Positions 23,976 to 32,062 of a stretch of 64,000 nt of DNA are shown one piece after another. How positions within the stretch are numbered: the stretch's first letter is position 1; every line of letters begins with the position of its first letter. The DNA lies in the NCBI RefSeq assembly GCF_037992945.1, contig NZ_CP150304.1, positions 3,165,501-3,229,500 on the forward strand. Reading direction: 5' to 3'. Both the position numbers and the translations under genes were made by a program. The notes under the pieces are model-generated. The model was given only the letters and a program-made list of their open reading frames with translations. It did no database searches and had not been told where the DNA came from. This DNA comes from Peribacillus sp. FSL E2-0218 (GTDB taxonomy: Bacteria; Bacillota; Bacilli; Bacillales; DSM-1321).

Positions 23976-24869
23976 TTATGCCCGCGGATGGAATTTTGAA
24001 TACACATCCTTGATGCGAACGTTACTAATATGTGTATAAATTTGCGTTGTCGAAATATCCGCATGTCCCAGCATCTCCTGGACGGCTCGTAAATCAGCAC
24101 CATTCATCAATAAATGGGTCGCAAAGGAATGCCTGAGCGTATGCGGTGTGATTTCTTTTTCTATATGGGCCGATTTTACAAGTTTCTTTAGAATCTTCCA
24201 AAACCCCTGTCGTGTCAGCCTGTTGCCATGATGATTCAAAAAAAGTGAATCCGTCCTGTGCTTTAGGCTTGCCAATTTCCCTCGGGAACTCTTTAAATAA
24301 TGTTCAATGGCTCCCAATGCCGTTTGTCCAATCGGGATGATCCTCTCTTTATTTCCTTTCCCGACACAACGGACAAACCCCATCGAAGCATGAACATCAC
24401 TCACATCCAACGATATCAGCTCACTGACCCGCATTCCCGTCGCATACATCAATTCAAGCATCGCCTTATCGCGCAAGCCGAATTCGTCCATCGCTTTCGG
24501 GGCTTCCAATAACGCTTCAACCTCTTCCATGCTCAGCACTTTCGGCAGGGTACGCTCCGGTTTCGGTGTATCTATATGTATCGACGGGTCCTGATCGGTC
24601 ACTTTTTCCCTCAGAAGGAATTGATGAAAAGACCGAATCGAGGCAATATGGCGAGCAACCGTTTTCGATGATTTCCCTTGGTCCTTCAAATGAATGAGAA
24701 AATGCAGGATATTCACACGCCGTGAACCGTTCCAGTCACCGATGGATTCAACTTCCATCAGATACTTCCAATAGGATCTTAAATCGCGCTCATAGGAAAC
24801 GAGCGTATTCTTGGCAAGACCTTTTTCAATCGTTAAAAAATGAATGAAATCCCTGATTTGATTTTCCAT
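23976..24869 (-). CDS. xerD: Site-specific tyrosine recombinase XerD (RipX)
   Basis: 297 aa. With its partner it resolves chromosome dimers at dif near the terminus. An N-terminal SAM-like DNA-binding domain (1-95) begins MENQIRDFIHFLTIEKGLAKNTLVSYERDL. The catalytic residues are Arg in MYATGMRVSELISL, His and Arg in HTLRHSFATHLL, His in LGHADIST and Tyr in TTQIYTHI. Length and order (fur, yqzK, ripX/xerD, drm) match B. subtilis. The start at 24869 follows GGGAGTG; yqzK ends 2 bp away. This is a housekeeping recombinase, not a phage integrase. Confidence 0.94.
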   Translation of the reverse strand: MENQIRDFIHFLTIEKGLAKNTLVSYERDLRSYWKYLMEVESIGDWNGSRRVNILHFLIHLKDQGKSSKTVARHIASIRSFHQFLLREKVTDQDPSIHIDTPKPERTLPKVLSMEEVEALLEAPKAMDEFGLRDKAMLELMYATGMRVSELISLDVSDVHASMGFVRCVGKGNKERIIPIGQTALGAIEHYLKSSRGKLASLKHRTDSLFLNHHGNRLTRQGFWKILKKLVKSAHIEKEITPHTLRHSFATHLLMNGADLRAVQEMLGHADISTTQIYTHISNVRIKDVYSKFHPRA

Positions 24870-24871
24870 AG

Positions 24872-25102
24872 TCACTCCCCGTTTAAATAAAACAGCATTA
24901 ACCGTTCCAGCCATGCATCATCACCCGTGTCGACGGCCTTCGATACTTTCACGGCCATCCCTTTCGGTTCGTCATAACGATGATAACTTTGGTATTCCTG
25001 ATTTAACCATACCATCCCTATATAAAAAAGGACAGTGAAGCTTACGAAGAGCACCATCACTTTAGCCGTATGTAAAACAAGCGATAATGATGTTTTCATC
25101 AT
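24872..25102 (-). CDS. yqzK: YqzK-like membrane protein (DUF4227)
   Basis: 76 aa. One membrane helix (about 12-34, AKVMVLFVSFTVLFYIGMVW) and a polar C-terminal region containing NQEYQSYHRYDEPKG. Family DUF4227, function unknown, always near xerD and fur in Bacillus. GGGAGG precedes the ATG. Stops 2 bp before the xerD start, so the two are cotranscribed. Confidence 0.85.
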   Translation of the reverse strand: MMKTSLSLVLHTAKVMVLFVSFTVLFYIGMVWLNQEYQSYHRYDEPKGMAVKVSKAVDTGDDAWLERLMLFYLNGE

Positions 25103-25244
25103 CTTTCCCCTCCCATTCGATCCCTTGTATCAATCTATGCCCAACAGGACAAGTTTTATACGTGTTTCGATGGGGAGAAGGAAAAAAACGCCTCTCCTTT
25201 GCGGACATCCACTTGCCCGTTACAGGTTTCGGGTCTTTTTAAAA

Positions 25245-25277
25245 CGCAGAAAACCTTCTCCAGTAAATGGAAAAGGT
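25245..25277 (-). terminator. Terminator after fur
   Basis: On the minus strand AGACCTTTTCC pairs with GGAGAAGGTTTT around an ATTTACT loop, with a T-rich tail; it lies just after the fur stop codon. Confidence 0.6.
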
Positions 25278-25283
25278 CTGTCT

Positions 25284-25748
25284 TCATTCACCTTTATTTT
25301 CTTGTTTATCATGACAGCGATGACAAATGCCATGAAAGGTTAATCTATGATCTTTTATCTTGAAGTTCCAATCGCGTTCCACGATGGATTCCACGTCTTC
25401 AAGTAAGTCTTCCTGGATCTCATCCACTGCACCGCATTCCACACAAACAAGATGATGATGGAAATGCGCAGCTCCTTCTTGTCTTAAATCATAACGGGAA
25501 ACCCCGTCTCCAAAGTTAATTTTATCCACTATTTTCAATTCAGTCAGCAACTCTAGCGTACGGTATACTGTTGCCAATCCAATTTCCGGCGACTTTTCTT
25601 TGACAAGGAGGTAAACGTCTTCTGCGCTTAAATGATCCTCTTCGTGCTCAAGTAAAACGCGGACGGTCGCTTCTCGCTGAGGCGTCAATTTGTAGCTGGA
25701 CGAGTGCAACTGCTTTTTTATCCTATCGATTCTGTTTTCTATTTCCAT
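25284..25748 (-). CDS. fur: Ferric uptake regulator Fur
   Basis: 154 aa. Fe(II)-dependent repressor of iron uptake genes. A winged-helix domain (about 1-85) includes LTPQREATVRVLLEH and IGLATVYRTLELLTELKIV. The dimerisation domain has the metal stretch AAHFHHHLVCVECGAVDEI and the second CxxC in GICHRCHD, giving the four zinc cysteines. The motif separates it from Zur and PerR mainly by close likeness to B. subtilis Fur and by its place next to yqzK-xerD. Start MEIENRID at 25748 was chosen by family comparison; an upstream start adds 12 residues. Confidence 0.9.
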   Translation of the reverse strand: MEIENRIDRIKKQLHSSSYKLTPQREATVRVLLEHEEDHLSAEDVYLLVKEKSPEIGLATVYRTLELLTELKIVDKINFGDGVSRYDLRQEGAAHFHHHLVCVECGAVDEIQEDLLEDVESIVERDWNFKIKDHRLTFHGICHRCHDKQENKGE

Positions 25749-25861
25749 ACCTAATATTCCCTCCCGCGCCGCTATCTTATCCATTATATCAAATGAGGGA
25801 AAACTGTCAAAATAGATTTCTTGTTAATGATAAAAAAATTTGCGATAAAGGCAAATTTCCG

Positions 25862-26509
25862 TCAATGCCCCAATAAACTCACGACATTTTTCATCAAGGA
25901 AGGTGATAGGTACGCTTCAAATGCTGCAGCTGTTACCAAAAACAAACCAGACAGGACCAATGAGAAAATATACCTTGATATGATTGGCTTAAGCGGCTCA
26001 CGAACCTGCTTAAGGAAAATCCGGCTGATCATTTTCATCGATAGTGACACGGCAAGGACCGTTATCACGATGAAGATCGGCACGATGAAGATATTTTGGG
26101 GCAAAATGGAGACGAAAGATAATAAGAACCCACTCCATCCCATTTGGTTGACCAAAAAACCGACTGTGAATCCGACTACCATCCCTTTTATGAATAACAA
26201 TACCAAAATGACCGGCAAGCCGATGACGGAAATTCCCAGTATCCAAATGAAGCCGATATATCTTATATTATGCATGATACTTTGGCTGAACATATCATGC
26301 GAAGAGGCAAATTCACCTTTGGATACTTGTCCGAAGAATTGCGATAAATAATAGAACAAGTCCTCCTTTTGGGTAAAGCTCAAACTATTCACCAGCACCG
26401 CTCCAAAAATGACACCCATCAAAAAAAGCACAGTGATAAAGACATATAATGAGGAATGTTCGTTAATATGTTTCATTACGGCATTTTGTACGACAGATTT
26501 TTTTTTCAT
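25862..26509 (-). CDS. spoIIM: Stage II sporulation protein M
   Basis: 215 aa with five or so membrane helices (from about 18-40 onward). SpoIIM scaffolds the SpoIID-SpoIIP peptidoglycan-degrading complex that drives engulfment. Signature stretches are FITVLFLMGVIFGAVLVNSLS, LGISVIGLPVILVLLFIKGMVVGFTVGFLVNQMGW and SILPQNIFIVPIFI. A SigE-type promoter lies about 30 bp upstream, fitting mother-cell expression. Order spoIIM-fur-yqzK-xerD matches B. subtilis. Confidence 0.94.
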   Translation of the reverse strand: MKKKSVVQNAVMKHINEHSSLYVFITVLFLMGVIFGAVLVNSLSFTQKEDLFYYLSQFFGQVSKGEFASSHDMFSQSIMHNIRYIGFIWILGISVIGLPVILVLLFIKGMVVGFTVGFLVNQMGWSGFLLSFVSILPQNIFIVPIFIVITVLAVSLSMKMISRIFLKQVREPLKPIISRYIFSLVLSGLFLVTAAAFEAYLSPSLMKNVVSLLGH

Positions 26510-26537
26510 CTTTCATCCTCCCAACTCCGCTTACTAG

Positions 26538-26566
26538 AATCTATGTTTTCACTCTCTCATTTATGC
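26538..26566 (-). promoter_or_regulatory. SigE-type promoter of spoIIM
   Basis: On the minus strand GCATAAA (26560-26566) and CATAGATT (26538-26545) are separated by exactly 14 bp, close to the SigE pattern KMATATT-N14-CATACAnT. spoIIM is a known SigE gene in B. subtilis. Confidence 0.65.
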
Positions 26567-26647
26567 CAAGAAAACTTTCGCTGCAAGCGAACACTTGAAC
26601 TGGAATTTGTGCTATAATTTCCCATAATCATTGGATGGAGGTACGTT

Positions 26648-27211
26648 ATGAAAGCGATATTGATGGATTTCCCAGAAAAAATCGAAACCCCGCGATTATA
26701 TTTAAGGCCATGCCAGCCAGGCGATGGCCTTGATGTTTACGAAGCCATTATTCATTCTGAACATGAACTTAAACAATGGCTCCCATTTGCCCATCAGGAG
26801 GCCTCAGCGGAAATTTCCGAGCGGAACATCCTGAAATCCTTAGCGGACTTTATTTTAAAAGAGGATATCCGGCTGCTTATTTATAGGAAGGAAGACGACC
26901 AGTTCATCGGTTCCACCGGCCTGCACCGAATTGATTGGGATATTCCTAAATTTGAAATCGGCTATTGGATTGATACGAGGTACAGTAAAAAAGGGTACAT
27001 TACGGAGGCGATAGAAAAGTTGACGAAGTTCGCTTTTTACCATTATGGAGCCAAGCGAGTTGAAATTCGCTGTGATCCCAATAATATTGCCAGCGCACGC
27101 ATTCCCGAGAAGCTGGGGTATACGCTTGAAGGAATCTTGCAAAATGATAGCCTCAGTGCAGATGGCAAGGAATTGCGGAGCACCTCGATCTATGCCAAAA
27201 CGACAAATTAA
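26648..27211 (+). CDS. GNAT acetyltransferase (RimJ/RimL-like)
   Basis: 187 aa. Acetyl-CoA-dependent N-acetyltransferase of the RimJ/RimL group: IETPRLYLRPCQPGDGLDVYEAI at the N-terminus, FIGSTGLHRIDWDIPKFEIGYWID in the middle, and the acetyl-CoA loop YSKKGYITEAIEKLTKFAF followed by RVEIRCDPNNIASARIPEKLGYTLEG. Substrate cannot be told from sequence; N-terminal residues of a protein or a small amine are possible. GGAGG lies 7 nt before the ATG. A plus-strand terminator follows. It diverges from spoIIM. Confidence 0.88.
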   Translation: MKAILMDFPEKIETPRLYLRPCQPGDGLDVYEAIIHSEHELKQWLPFAHQEASAEISERNILKSLADFILKEDIRLLIYRKEDDQFIGSTGLHRIDWDIPKFEIGYWIDTRYSKKGYITEAIEKLTKFAFYHYGAKRVEIRCDPNNIASARIPEKLGYTLEGILQNDSLSADGKELRSTSIYAKTTN

Positions 27212-27233
27212 CTAACCCTGACAGCTTAACATG

Positions 27234-27288
27234 GACCCTATGGAATGGACACTTTTAAAAAAGTCTATCCTGCAGGGTCCGTTTATTT
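27234..27288 (+). terminator. Terminator after the acetyltransferase gene
   Basis: GGACCCT pairs with AGGGTCC around an inner stem GGA-CACTTTTAAAAAAG-TCT region, followed by GTTTATTTAT. It lies ~25 bp after the stop codon. Confidence 0.55.
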
Positions 27289-27330
27289 ATAAGAAGAAAA
27301 TGTTTCTCGTGGCTCTAGCTCCGGAATCTT

Positions 27331-27367
27331 AAAAAAAGATGCCGCCTGCACTAGACAGACAGCATCT
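27331..27367 (-). terminator. Terminator after endonuclease Q gene
   Basis: On the minus strand AGATGC-TG-TCTG pairs with CAGG-CG-GCATCT and is followed by TTTTTTT. It lies ~28 bp beyond the stop codon. Confidence 0.75.
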
Positions 27368-27394
27368 CATCAGGTTGGTTTTGCCCTTAACCCT

Positions 27395-28573
27395 TCAGCT
27401 TTCCTTTTTGACCTTTCCGTACTTTCCTCCGCCCCCCGCTTCCAAGATTAGCGTCCCTTTCCCGGCTGCATTGATGTAGCCTGCCAGCTTATCGGAGACG
27501 ATTTCCTTAAGCTGTTCGAGCGTAGCTCCATGAAGGATGTTCATTTCCGTTCCAAACGCCTCCAGCAGTTTCTCCATGGCTTTTGGTCCAAGTCCAGGGA
27601 TGAAGTCGAGTGGCACTTGATGGATATACGGCGGTCTTTCCCTTTTGCATCCTCCATCCACTTTTGACATGGACAGTTCCTTGATGCGGGAAGATACTCC
27701 TTTTATGATTGATTCATTTCCGCATTCGCTACATGGCCCATTTCCGTTCAATACCTCGTGGAAACATGCTGAACATACGGTTTTATGATATTTCCCCAAT
27801 AGAGGGTTCAAACCATAATTGGCGAGGACTTTACGATTCCCCTCTTCTCGAAGCGCTTTTTCCAGCTCAGCGAAGGTTGGTTCCTTGAGCTGGATTTTTT
27901 GATATTCCCGAGCGATTTTCCCAAGCGAATGCGCATCGGAGTTCGTCACGAAGGGATAGGACTCCAGCTCCGCGATATCCTCGACCATTTCTGTATCCGA
28001 GCTTAGACCAAGCTCGATGGCATCAATCAGCCTTGGATCGAATACTTCCGTCAGACTGAATCGCACCCCTTTTCCATATAAGCTTTTAAATGGGGTGAAA
28101 ACATGGGCTGGGATGAACAGACCGCCGAGTGACTTTACGATTTTTTGCAGCGTCCTGCCATCACAATAAATCCTTTGCGAACTTAATGTAATGTTTTTAA
28201 CATGGCCGCTCATCCATGCGGAGAATTCCTTCATCGCCGTTAAGCTGGGGAAATAGGCAAGAACATGGATCGGTCCATTGCAATGTTGATCATAAATTTC
28301 AATCTCCGAGCCGGGAATGACCGTCGTATTCCGGTACAGGAGACCGCCTTCACGCTTCTCGATGATTTCCCCATCCACAATCGCCGCTTCTATCTCTTCG
28401 ATGATTTCCGGCGAATGGCAATCAATGATCCCGATTAAATCAAGGCCCTTCCTCTCACTTGCCACCTGCAGGACGTTGCTGAAGGTCAACGTTTTAGCAC
28501 CGGTTATTTTCACGGCCTTCCCGCTTCCCGTCCTGCCTATATGGATATGGAGGTCAGCGTAAAACTCTTTCAT
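27395..28573 (-). CDS. yqxK: Endonuclease Q family protein (PHP domain; YqxK-like)
   Basis: 392 aa. A PHP phosphoesterase domain (ADLHIHIG at 6-13, IDCHSPE, IPGSEIEIYD, IPAHVFTP, TNSDAHSLG) gives the metal-binding His/Asp set. A zinc-ribbon-like pair CSACF/CSECG follows near 270-290, then a helix-hairpin-helix (LDFIPGLGPKAMEKLLEAFG) near 325-345. This layout is that of endonuclease Q, which nicks DNA 5' of deaminated bases (uracil, hypoxanthine); a Bacillus homologue has been shown to do so. The ATG follows the nudF stop codon with no gap, so it is coupled to nudF. Function here is by family. Confidence 0.85.
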   Translation of the reverse strand: MKEFYADLHIHIGRTGSGKAVKITGAKTLTFSNVLQVASERKGLDLIGIIDCHSPEIIEEIEAAIVDGEIIEKREGGLLYRNTTVIPGSEIEIYDQHCNGPIHVLAYFPSLTAMKEFSAWMSGHVKNITLSSQRIYCDGRTLQKIVKSLGGLFIPAHVFTPFKSLYGKGVRFSLTEVFDPRLIDAIELGLSSDTEMVEDIAELESYPFVTNSDAHSLGKIAREYQKIQLKEPTFAELEKALREEGNRKVLANYGLNPLLGKYHKTVCSACFHEVLNGNGPCSECGNESIIKGVSSRIKELSMSKVDGGCKRERPPYIHQVPLDFIPGLGPKAMEKLLEAFGTEMNILHGATLEQLKEIVSDKLAGYINAAGKGTLILEAGGGGKYGKVKKES

Positions 28574-29125
28574 TTATGAAGTCATCGCCTTTTTCAGCAA
28601 CAGATACTGAACGGCATATGCCGTCTTGGCATCCTGGATTTTTCCTTCCAGTAAATAATTTTGGGCTTCCTCCAGCGTAAGTTCGATCAGCTCGACAAAT
28701 TCATCTTCATCCAGCGGTGCCGCATTTTCTTTCTTCTTCAAATTATGGGCCACATACAGATGGACCAATTCATCAGCAAAGCCTGGCGATGTGTAAAAAG
28801 AGATGATATGCTCCATTTTTTCGCATTCATAACCTGTCTCTTCTTCCAGCTCCCGTTCTGCTGATAGAACCGGTTCCTCTCCTTTTTCAAGCTTTCCGGC
28901 AGGGATTTCTATCAAGCTTCTTTCCAGCGCTTTACGATACTGTTCAACCATGATGATTTTATTTTCATCCGTAAGGGCTATGATCGCAACGGCGCCCGGA
29001 TGTTTGACTATTTCACGTTTACCTGTTTTCCCATCGGGAAGCTCCACCTTATCCACTTGCAGGCTGATTACCCTTCCTGTGAAGATTTTTTCCGATGACA
29101 GCGTTTTTTCTTCAAATTTTTTCAT
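28574..29125 (-). CDS. nudF: ADP-ribose pyrophosphatase NudF
   Basis: 183 aa Nudix hydrolase. The Nudix box is GKLEKGEEPVLSAERELEEETGY (near 75-98), preceded by VEQYRKALERSLIEIPAGKLE, the pattern of ADP-ribose pyrophosphatases that yield AMP and ribose-5-phosphate. N-terminus KTLSSEKIFTGRVISLQVDKVELPDGK is typical. Start at MKKFEEKT: AGGAG lies 8 nt upstream; a GTG three codons earlier is too close. It diverges from mciZ, the two starts being 75 bp apart, and is coupled to the endonuclease Q gene. Confidence 0.93.
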   Translation of the reverse strand: MKKFEEKTLSSEKIFTGRVISLQVDKVELPDGKTGKREIVKHPGAVAIIALTDENKIIMVEQYRKALERSLIEIPAGKLEKGEEPVLSAERELEEETGYECEKMEHIISFYTSPGFADELVHLYVAHNLKKKENAAPLDEDEFVELIELTLEEAQNYLLEGKIQDAKTAYAVQYLLLKKAMTS

Positions 29126-29142
29126 CCTGAACACTCCTCTGT

Positions 29143-29171
29143 TCTAATTGCAGCATGATTTCTCATACATT
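29143..29171 (+). promoter_or_regulatory. SigE-type promoter of mciZ
   Basis: TCTAATT (29143-29149), 14 bp, then CATACATT (29164-29171). The -10 matches CATACAnT fully and the -35 matches KMATATT at five of seven positions. It places a start ~30 nt before the mciZ ATG; MciZ is a SigE product in B. subtilis. Confidence 0.65.
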
Positions 29172-29200
29172 TTACCATACTAGAGATGGAGGGCGATTTA

Positions 29201-29362
29201 ATGAAGATTTATGTGTTGGAAAAAAGCGTTACTTTATCCGGTAAAAGCTGGGAAATCCTGCAAAAGCTAAAACAATTGCAAGATCAATATGTCTATATCA
29301 ATGATTGGATTGCCGACATACACCATCAGGTTCCCCAAACTCCTTTAAAAAGAATCAAGTGA
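29201..29362 (+). CDS. mciZ: MciZ, mother-cell inhibitor of FtsZ
   Basis: 53 aa, cytoplasmic peptide. It shares the pattern of B. subtilis MciZ (40 aa): MKIYVLEKSVTLSGKSWEIL aligns with its first twenty residues (GKAWEI in B. subtilis), and YVYINDWI aligns with its FQYVKDWI end. MciZ caps FtsZ filaments and blocks Z-ring assembly in the mother cell during sporulation. GGAGG lies 8 nt upstream. A SigE-like promoter precedes it. About 13 residues extend beyond the B. subtilis end (HHQVPQTPLKRIK). It neighbours nudF and yqkF, as in B. subtilis. Confidence 0.85.
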   Translation: MKIYVLEKSVTLSGKSWEILQKLKQLQDQYVYINDWIADIHHQVPQTPLKRIK

Positions 29363-29419
29363 ATTCTTTGAGTGAAATGGAATTCTCCTTTACAATGAAC
29401 GTAAAGGGAGTGTGGATAT

Positions 29420-30328
29420 ATGAAAAAACGCAGACTTGGTCATTCTGAGTTGCTCGTTTCTGAAATTGGGCTCGGATGCATGTCATTGGGGACTGATGAA
29501 AAACAGGCATCCGAAATCATCCAAGCCGCTTTAGATGAAGGGATCAATTATTTTGATACCGCAGATCTGTATGATTTCGGTGTGAATGAAGAAATCGTCG
29601 GAAGGAATGTAAAGGCGGTTCGCGAACAGGTATACATTGCCACCAAGGTCGGGAATCGTTGGAATGAAAATAAGGATTCCTGGTCTTGGGACCCTTCTGC
29701 CGCCTATATCAAAACAGCTGTAAAAGATAGCTTAAAGCGGCTCGGAACGGATTACATCGATCTTTACCAGCTACATGGAGGAACTCTCGCAGATAATATC
29801 GAAGAAACGGTAGAAGCGTTTGAAGAGCTAAAAAAGGAAGGCTATATTCGTCATTATGGCATCTCCTCGATCCGCCCGAACGTGATCAAGGAATTCACTG
29901 AAAAGTCCGAGCTTGATTCCGTAATGATGCAGTACAGCCTGCTTGACCGCCGCCCTGAAGAGTGGATGTCCCTTTTGGCAAGCAAACAGATCAGCATCAT
30001 CGCACGAGGCCCCCTTGCCAAAGGCCTGCTTAGCGAGAAAATGCTCGAAAAAGCACATGAGGATGGATATCTTGATTATAGCTATCACGAACTGAAAGAT
30101 TTGCTTCCGCAATTAAAGGACAAGCTTTCTGACCGGAAATTAAATGAAACGGCGCTTCAATATATATTGTCACACCCAAGCGTCGCTACCGTTGTCCCGG
30201 GAGCAAGTTCAGTAAAGCAGCTCCGTGAAAACTGCCGGGCCGCCAGCAGCCCTTCCTTGTCAAAAACCGAGTTTGACATCTTGAAGCAGCTGACCAAAGC
30301 GAGCCGATATGAAAGCCATCGAGATTGA
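29420..30328 (+). CDS. yqkF: Aldo/keto reductase YqkF-like
   Basis: 302 aa. NADP(H)-dependent aldo/keto reductase on a TIM barrel. N-terminus MKKRRLGHSELLVSEIGLGCM, then the catalytic Asp/Tyr in YFDTADLYDFG, Lys in YIATKVG and His in DLYQLHGG. The cofactor-phosphate region is VVPGASSVKQLREN near 255-268. Length is usual. AAGGGAG precedes the ATG. Natural substrate unknown. Follows mciZ on the same strand. Confidence 0.9.
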   Translation: MKKRRLGHSELLVSEIGLGCMSLGTDEKQASEIIQAALDEGINYFDTADLYDFGVNEEIVGRNVKAVREQVYIATKVGNRWNENKDSWSWDPSAAYIKTAVKDSLKRLGTDYIDLYQLHGGTLADNIEETVEAFEELKKEGYIRHYGISSIRPNVIKEFTEKSELDSVMMQYSLLDRRPEEWMSLLASKQISIIARGPLAKGLLSEKMLEKAHEDGYLDYSYHELKDLLPQLKDKLSDRKLNETALQYILSHPSVATVVPGASSVKQLRENCRAASSPSLSKTEFDILKQLTKASRYESHRD

Positions 30329-30346
30329 TAGATGAAATCGTGAACT

Positions 30347-30408
30347 AAACGGAAACAGGCTGCCCCATCCACGTTTAACCAGCGGGAGGGGGCAGCCTGT
30401 TTCCGTTT
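30347..30408. terminator. Strong inverted repeat after yqkF
   Basis: Perfect 20-bp arms (30347-30366 and 30389-30408; core GGAAACAGGCTGCCCC) around a 22-nt loop. The tail is only moderately T-rich. It ends yqkF transcription and lies well before ohrA. Confidence 0.7.
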
Positions 30409-30531
30409 GCTTTCGGATTGCCCGCCCTGCAGTTTCAACAATATTATTTTTTTCTAACGTGTCCGGAAACGATGGGGTCACGCCCAGTCATTGAATCAAT
30501 CTTTTTTGTTGCCATCCCCAAATAGATGTTG

Positions 30532-30546
30532 TACAATTCAGTTGTA
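30532..30546. promoter_or_regulatory. OhrR operator upstream of ohrA
   Basis: TACAATTCAGTTGTA is a near-perfect match to the OhrR operator TACAATTnAATTGTA, 37 bp before the ohrA start. It fits repression by the MarR-type regulator encoded just downstream. Confidence 0.8.
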
Positions 30547-30582
30547 CACAATTTAAAATACAAAAAATCAAGGAGAATGACA

Positions 30583-31008
30583 ATGACTAAAACCTTATTC
30601 ACTACATCTGTAACGGTTGACGGCGGAAGAGAAGGAACGGCCATTTCTGCGGATGGTAACTTTACGGTTGATATCGCGATGCCGGGAACACCGAGGGCCA
30701 AACAGATGCCTGAAGCATCCAATCCGGAGCAGCTTTTTGCTGCTGGGTATGCAGCATGCTTCGATAGTGCGTTGCAATCAGTCGGGAAAGTCGAACGTGT
30801 TTCATTCGCTTCAAAGGTCACTGCGAGCGTCAGTTTATTGATGGGTGAGATGCATCAGTACAGCTTGGCTGTCACTTTGGCTGTGAAAGGGTCGGGCATC
30901 GATAAAGAGACGTTCGAAGCCCTTGTTCATAAAGCACATCAAATGTGTCCTTATTCAAAAGCAATCAATGGCAATGTCGACGTCGCCATTGAGATCGATG
31001 TAGATTAA
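30583..31008 (+). CDS. ohrA: Organic hydroperoxide resistance protein OhrA
   Basis: 141 aa. Thiol peroxidase of the Ohr/OsmC fold that reduces lipid and organic hydroperoxides, using a cysteine pair: one in GYAACFDSALQ near residue 53 and one in HQMCPYSKAIN near 115. The N-terminus TLFTTSVTVDGGREGTA is typical. The start at 30583 is 7 nt after AAGGAG; nineteen in-frame codons upstream overlap the operator and were rejected. It converges on ohrR across a shared terminator. Confidence 0.95.
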   Translation: MTKTLFTTSVTVDGGREGTAISADGNFTVDIAMPGTPRAKQMPEASNPEQLFAAGYAACFDSALQSVGKVERVSFASKVTASVSLLMGEMHQYSLAVTLAVKGSGIDKETFEALVHKAHQMCPYSKAINGNVDVAIEIDVD

Positions 31009-31026
31009 TGAATATCCACCAACAAC

Positions 31027-31066
31027 AAAAACGCTTCGGGTGAAATCTCACCCAAAGCGTTTTTTC
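31027..31066. terminator. Shared terminator between ohrA and ohrR
   Basis: AAAACGCTT-GGGTGA pairs with TCACCC-AAGCGTTTT; A and T tracts on both sides let it end both convergent transcripts. Confidence 0.85.
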
Positions 31067-31067
31067 T

Positions 31068-31508
31068 TTAAAATTGCTGTAAAGTTTTCAGCAGATGCAG
31101 CAACGAAGCTTTCAAATCTTCGACCACCCGCTTATCTTCGCCTGATATAGCTGAAATGCGATCGGGAATGAAGCAGGCCTCTGCCTGCAAGCCGCGTCCC
31201 TTTTCCGTCAGCAAAATCATCACGGAACGCTCATCTTGGGTGGAACGTTCACGGACAATCAAATCATTCTGCTCCATTCGTTTCAACATCGGGGTAAGCG
31301 TTCCTGAATCAAGGGCAAGCAGTTCCCCTAATTTTTTGACCGTGAGTGTATCCTGTTCCCACAGCAGGAGAAGGACGAGATATTGAGGATACGTCACATC
31401 AAGTTTATCCAGCAGCGGTTTATATTTTTTCGTCATTTCCCTTGAGCTTGCATAAAGCAGGAAACATAATTGATTTTCAAGCACATTTTCCAGTTTGTTT
31501 TGCATCAT
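31068..31508 (-). CDS. ohrR: Organic hydroperoxide sensor-repressor OhrR (MarR family)
   Basis: 146 aa. Winged-helix repressor whose reactive cysteine is Cys15 in LENQLCFLLYASSREMT, nearly the same as B. subtilis OhrR. Tyr residues of YPQYLVLLLLWEQDTLTVKKLGELL and the recognition region DSGTLTPMLKRMEQ are present, then the wing RERSTQDERSVMILLTEKG. A second cysteine at about 112 (QAEACFIPD) is not in B. subtilis OhrR. Oxidation of Cys15 is expected to release the operator before ohrA. The start could also be the next Met, which would shift the number by one. Confidence 0.93.
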   Translation of the reverse strand: MMQNKLENVLENQLCFLLYASSREMTKKYKPLLDKLDVTYPQYLVLLLLWEQDTLTVKKLGELLALDSGTLTPMLKRMEQNDLIVRERSTQDERSVMILLTEKGRGLQAEACFIPDRISAISGEDKRVVEDLKASLLHLLKTLQQF

Positions 31509-31672
31509 ATCACCAGCTAGTCTTAGTCAGTCCGATCTTCATCGGAACTTATCTTTACTATAATCGTTCTGCTGTATAAAATAAAGGAATATCCGGATGG
31601 ATGAAAGGCAGCTCTCCGTTATAAATAATCCCGAAAATAGGAACAGCCCCATCCTTCACTCCGTTTTGTTCT

Positions 31673-31930
31673 TTATTTATAATTCTTCCAGTTCAAATTG
31701 CTTTCACCCAATAGCTCTTCGAATGATTTATTTTTCTCCCGCTGCTTTCTTTCTGCGCGTTTCTTTTCTTCTTCAGCGGCCTTTTTCTCAACTTCCGCCT
31801 CGTTCAGTTCTTTTTGCTTTTGACGAAGCTGGGACATGATATCCTGATTGAGCATATCGCCAAGTTTCAATGATGAATCTTTCTCTTGGTTTTTACTCGG
31901 ATTTTGCTTACGTGGCTGTTTCTTTTTCAT
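31673..31930 (-). CDS. yqkE: YqkE-like protein (DUF3886)
   Basis: 85 aa, very rich in Lys and Glu, with no membrane segment. The central part (about 30-70, QKQKELNEAEVEKKAAEEEKKRAERKQR) is a single charged coiled-coil helix; the ends are KLGDMLNQDIMSQL and FEELLGESNLNWKNYK. DUF3886, function unknown. Order with yqkF and yqkD matches B. subtilis. Confidence 0.82.
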   Translation of the reverse strand: MKKKQPRKQNPSKNQEKDSSLKLGDMLNQDIMSQLRQKQKELNEAEVEKKAAEEEKKRAERKQREKNKSFEELLGESNLNWKNYK

Positions 31931-32062
31931 CCTTAAAACCTCCTAGCCCTTATTATGACCTGATTATATCATGATTGCCGTTTTTCCCGTTACGGTTTTC
32001 AAACCGTGTTTTCCCATTTCCCTCATGGTAAAATAAAGAAAATCAAACGAGGGGGATCCTTC

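Noticed and set aside
23976..24869. Phage integrase marking an integrated element
   Set aside because: Sequence and neighbours (yqzK, fur, deoB) fit the housekeeping recombinase XerD; no other phage genes or attachment repeats seen.
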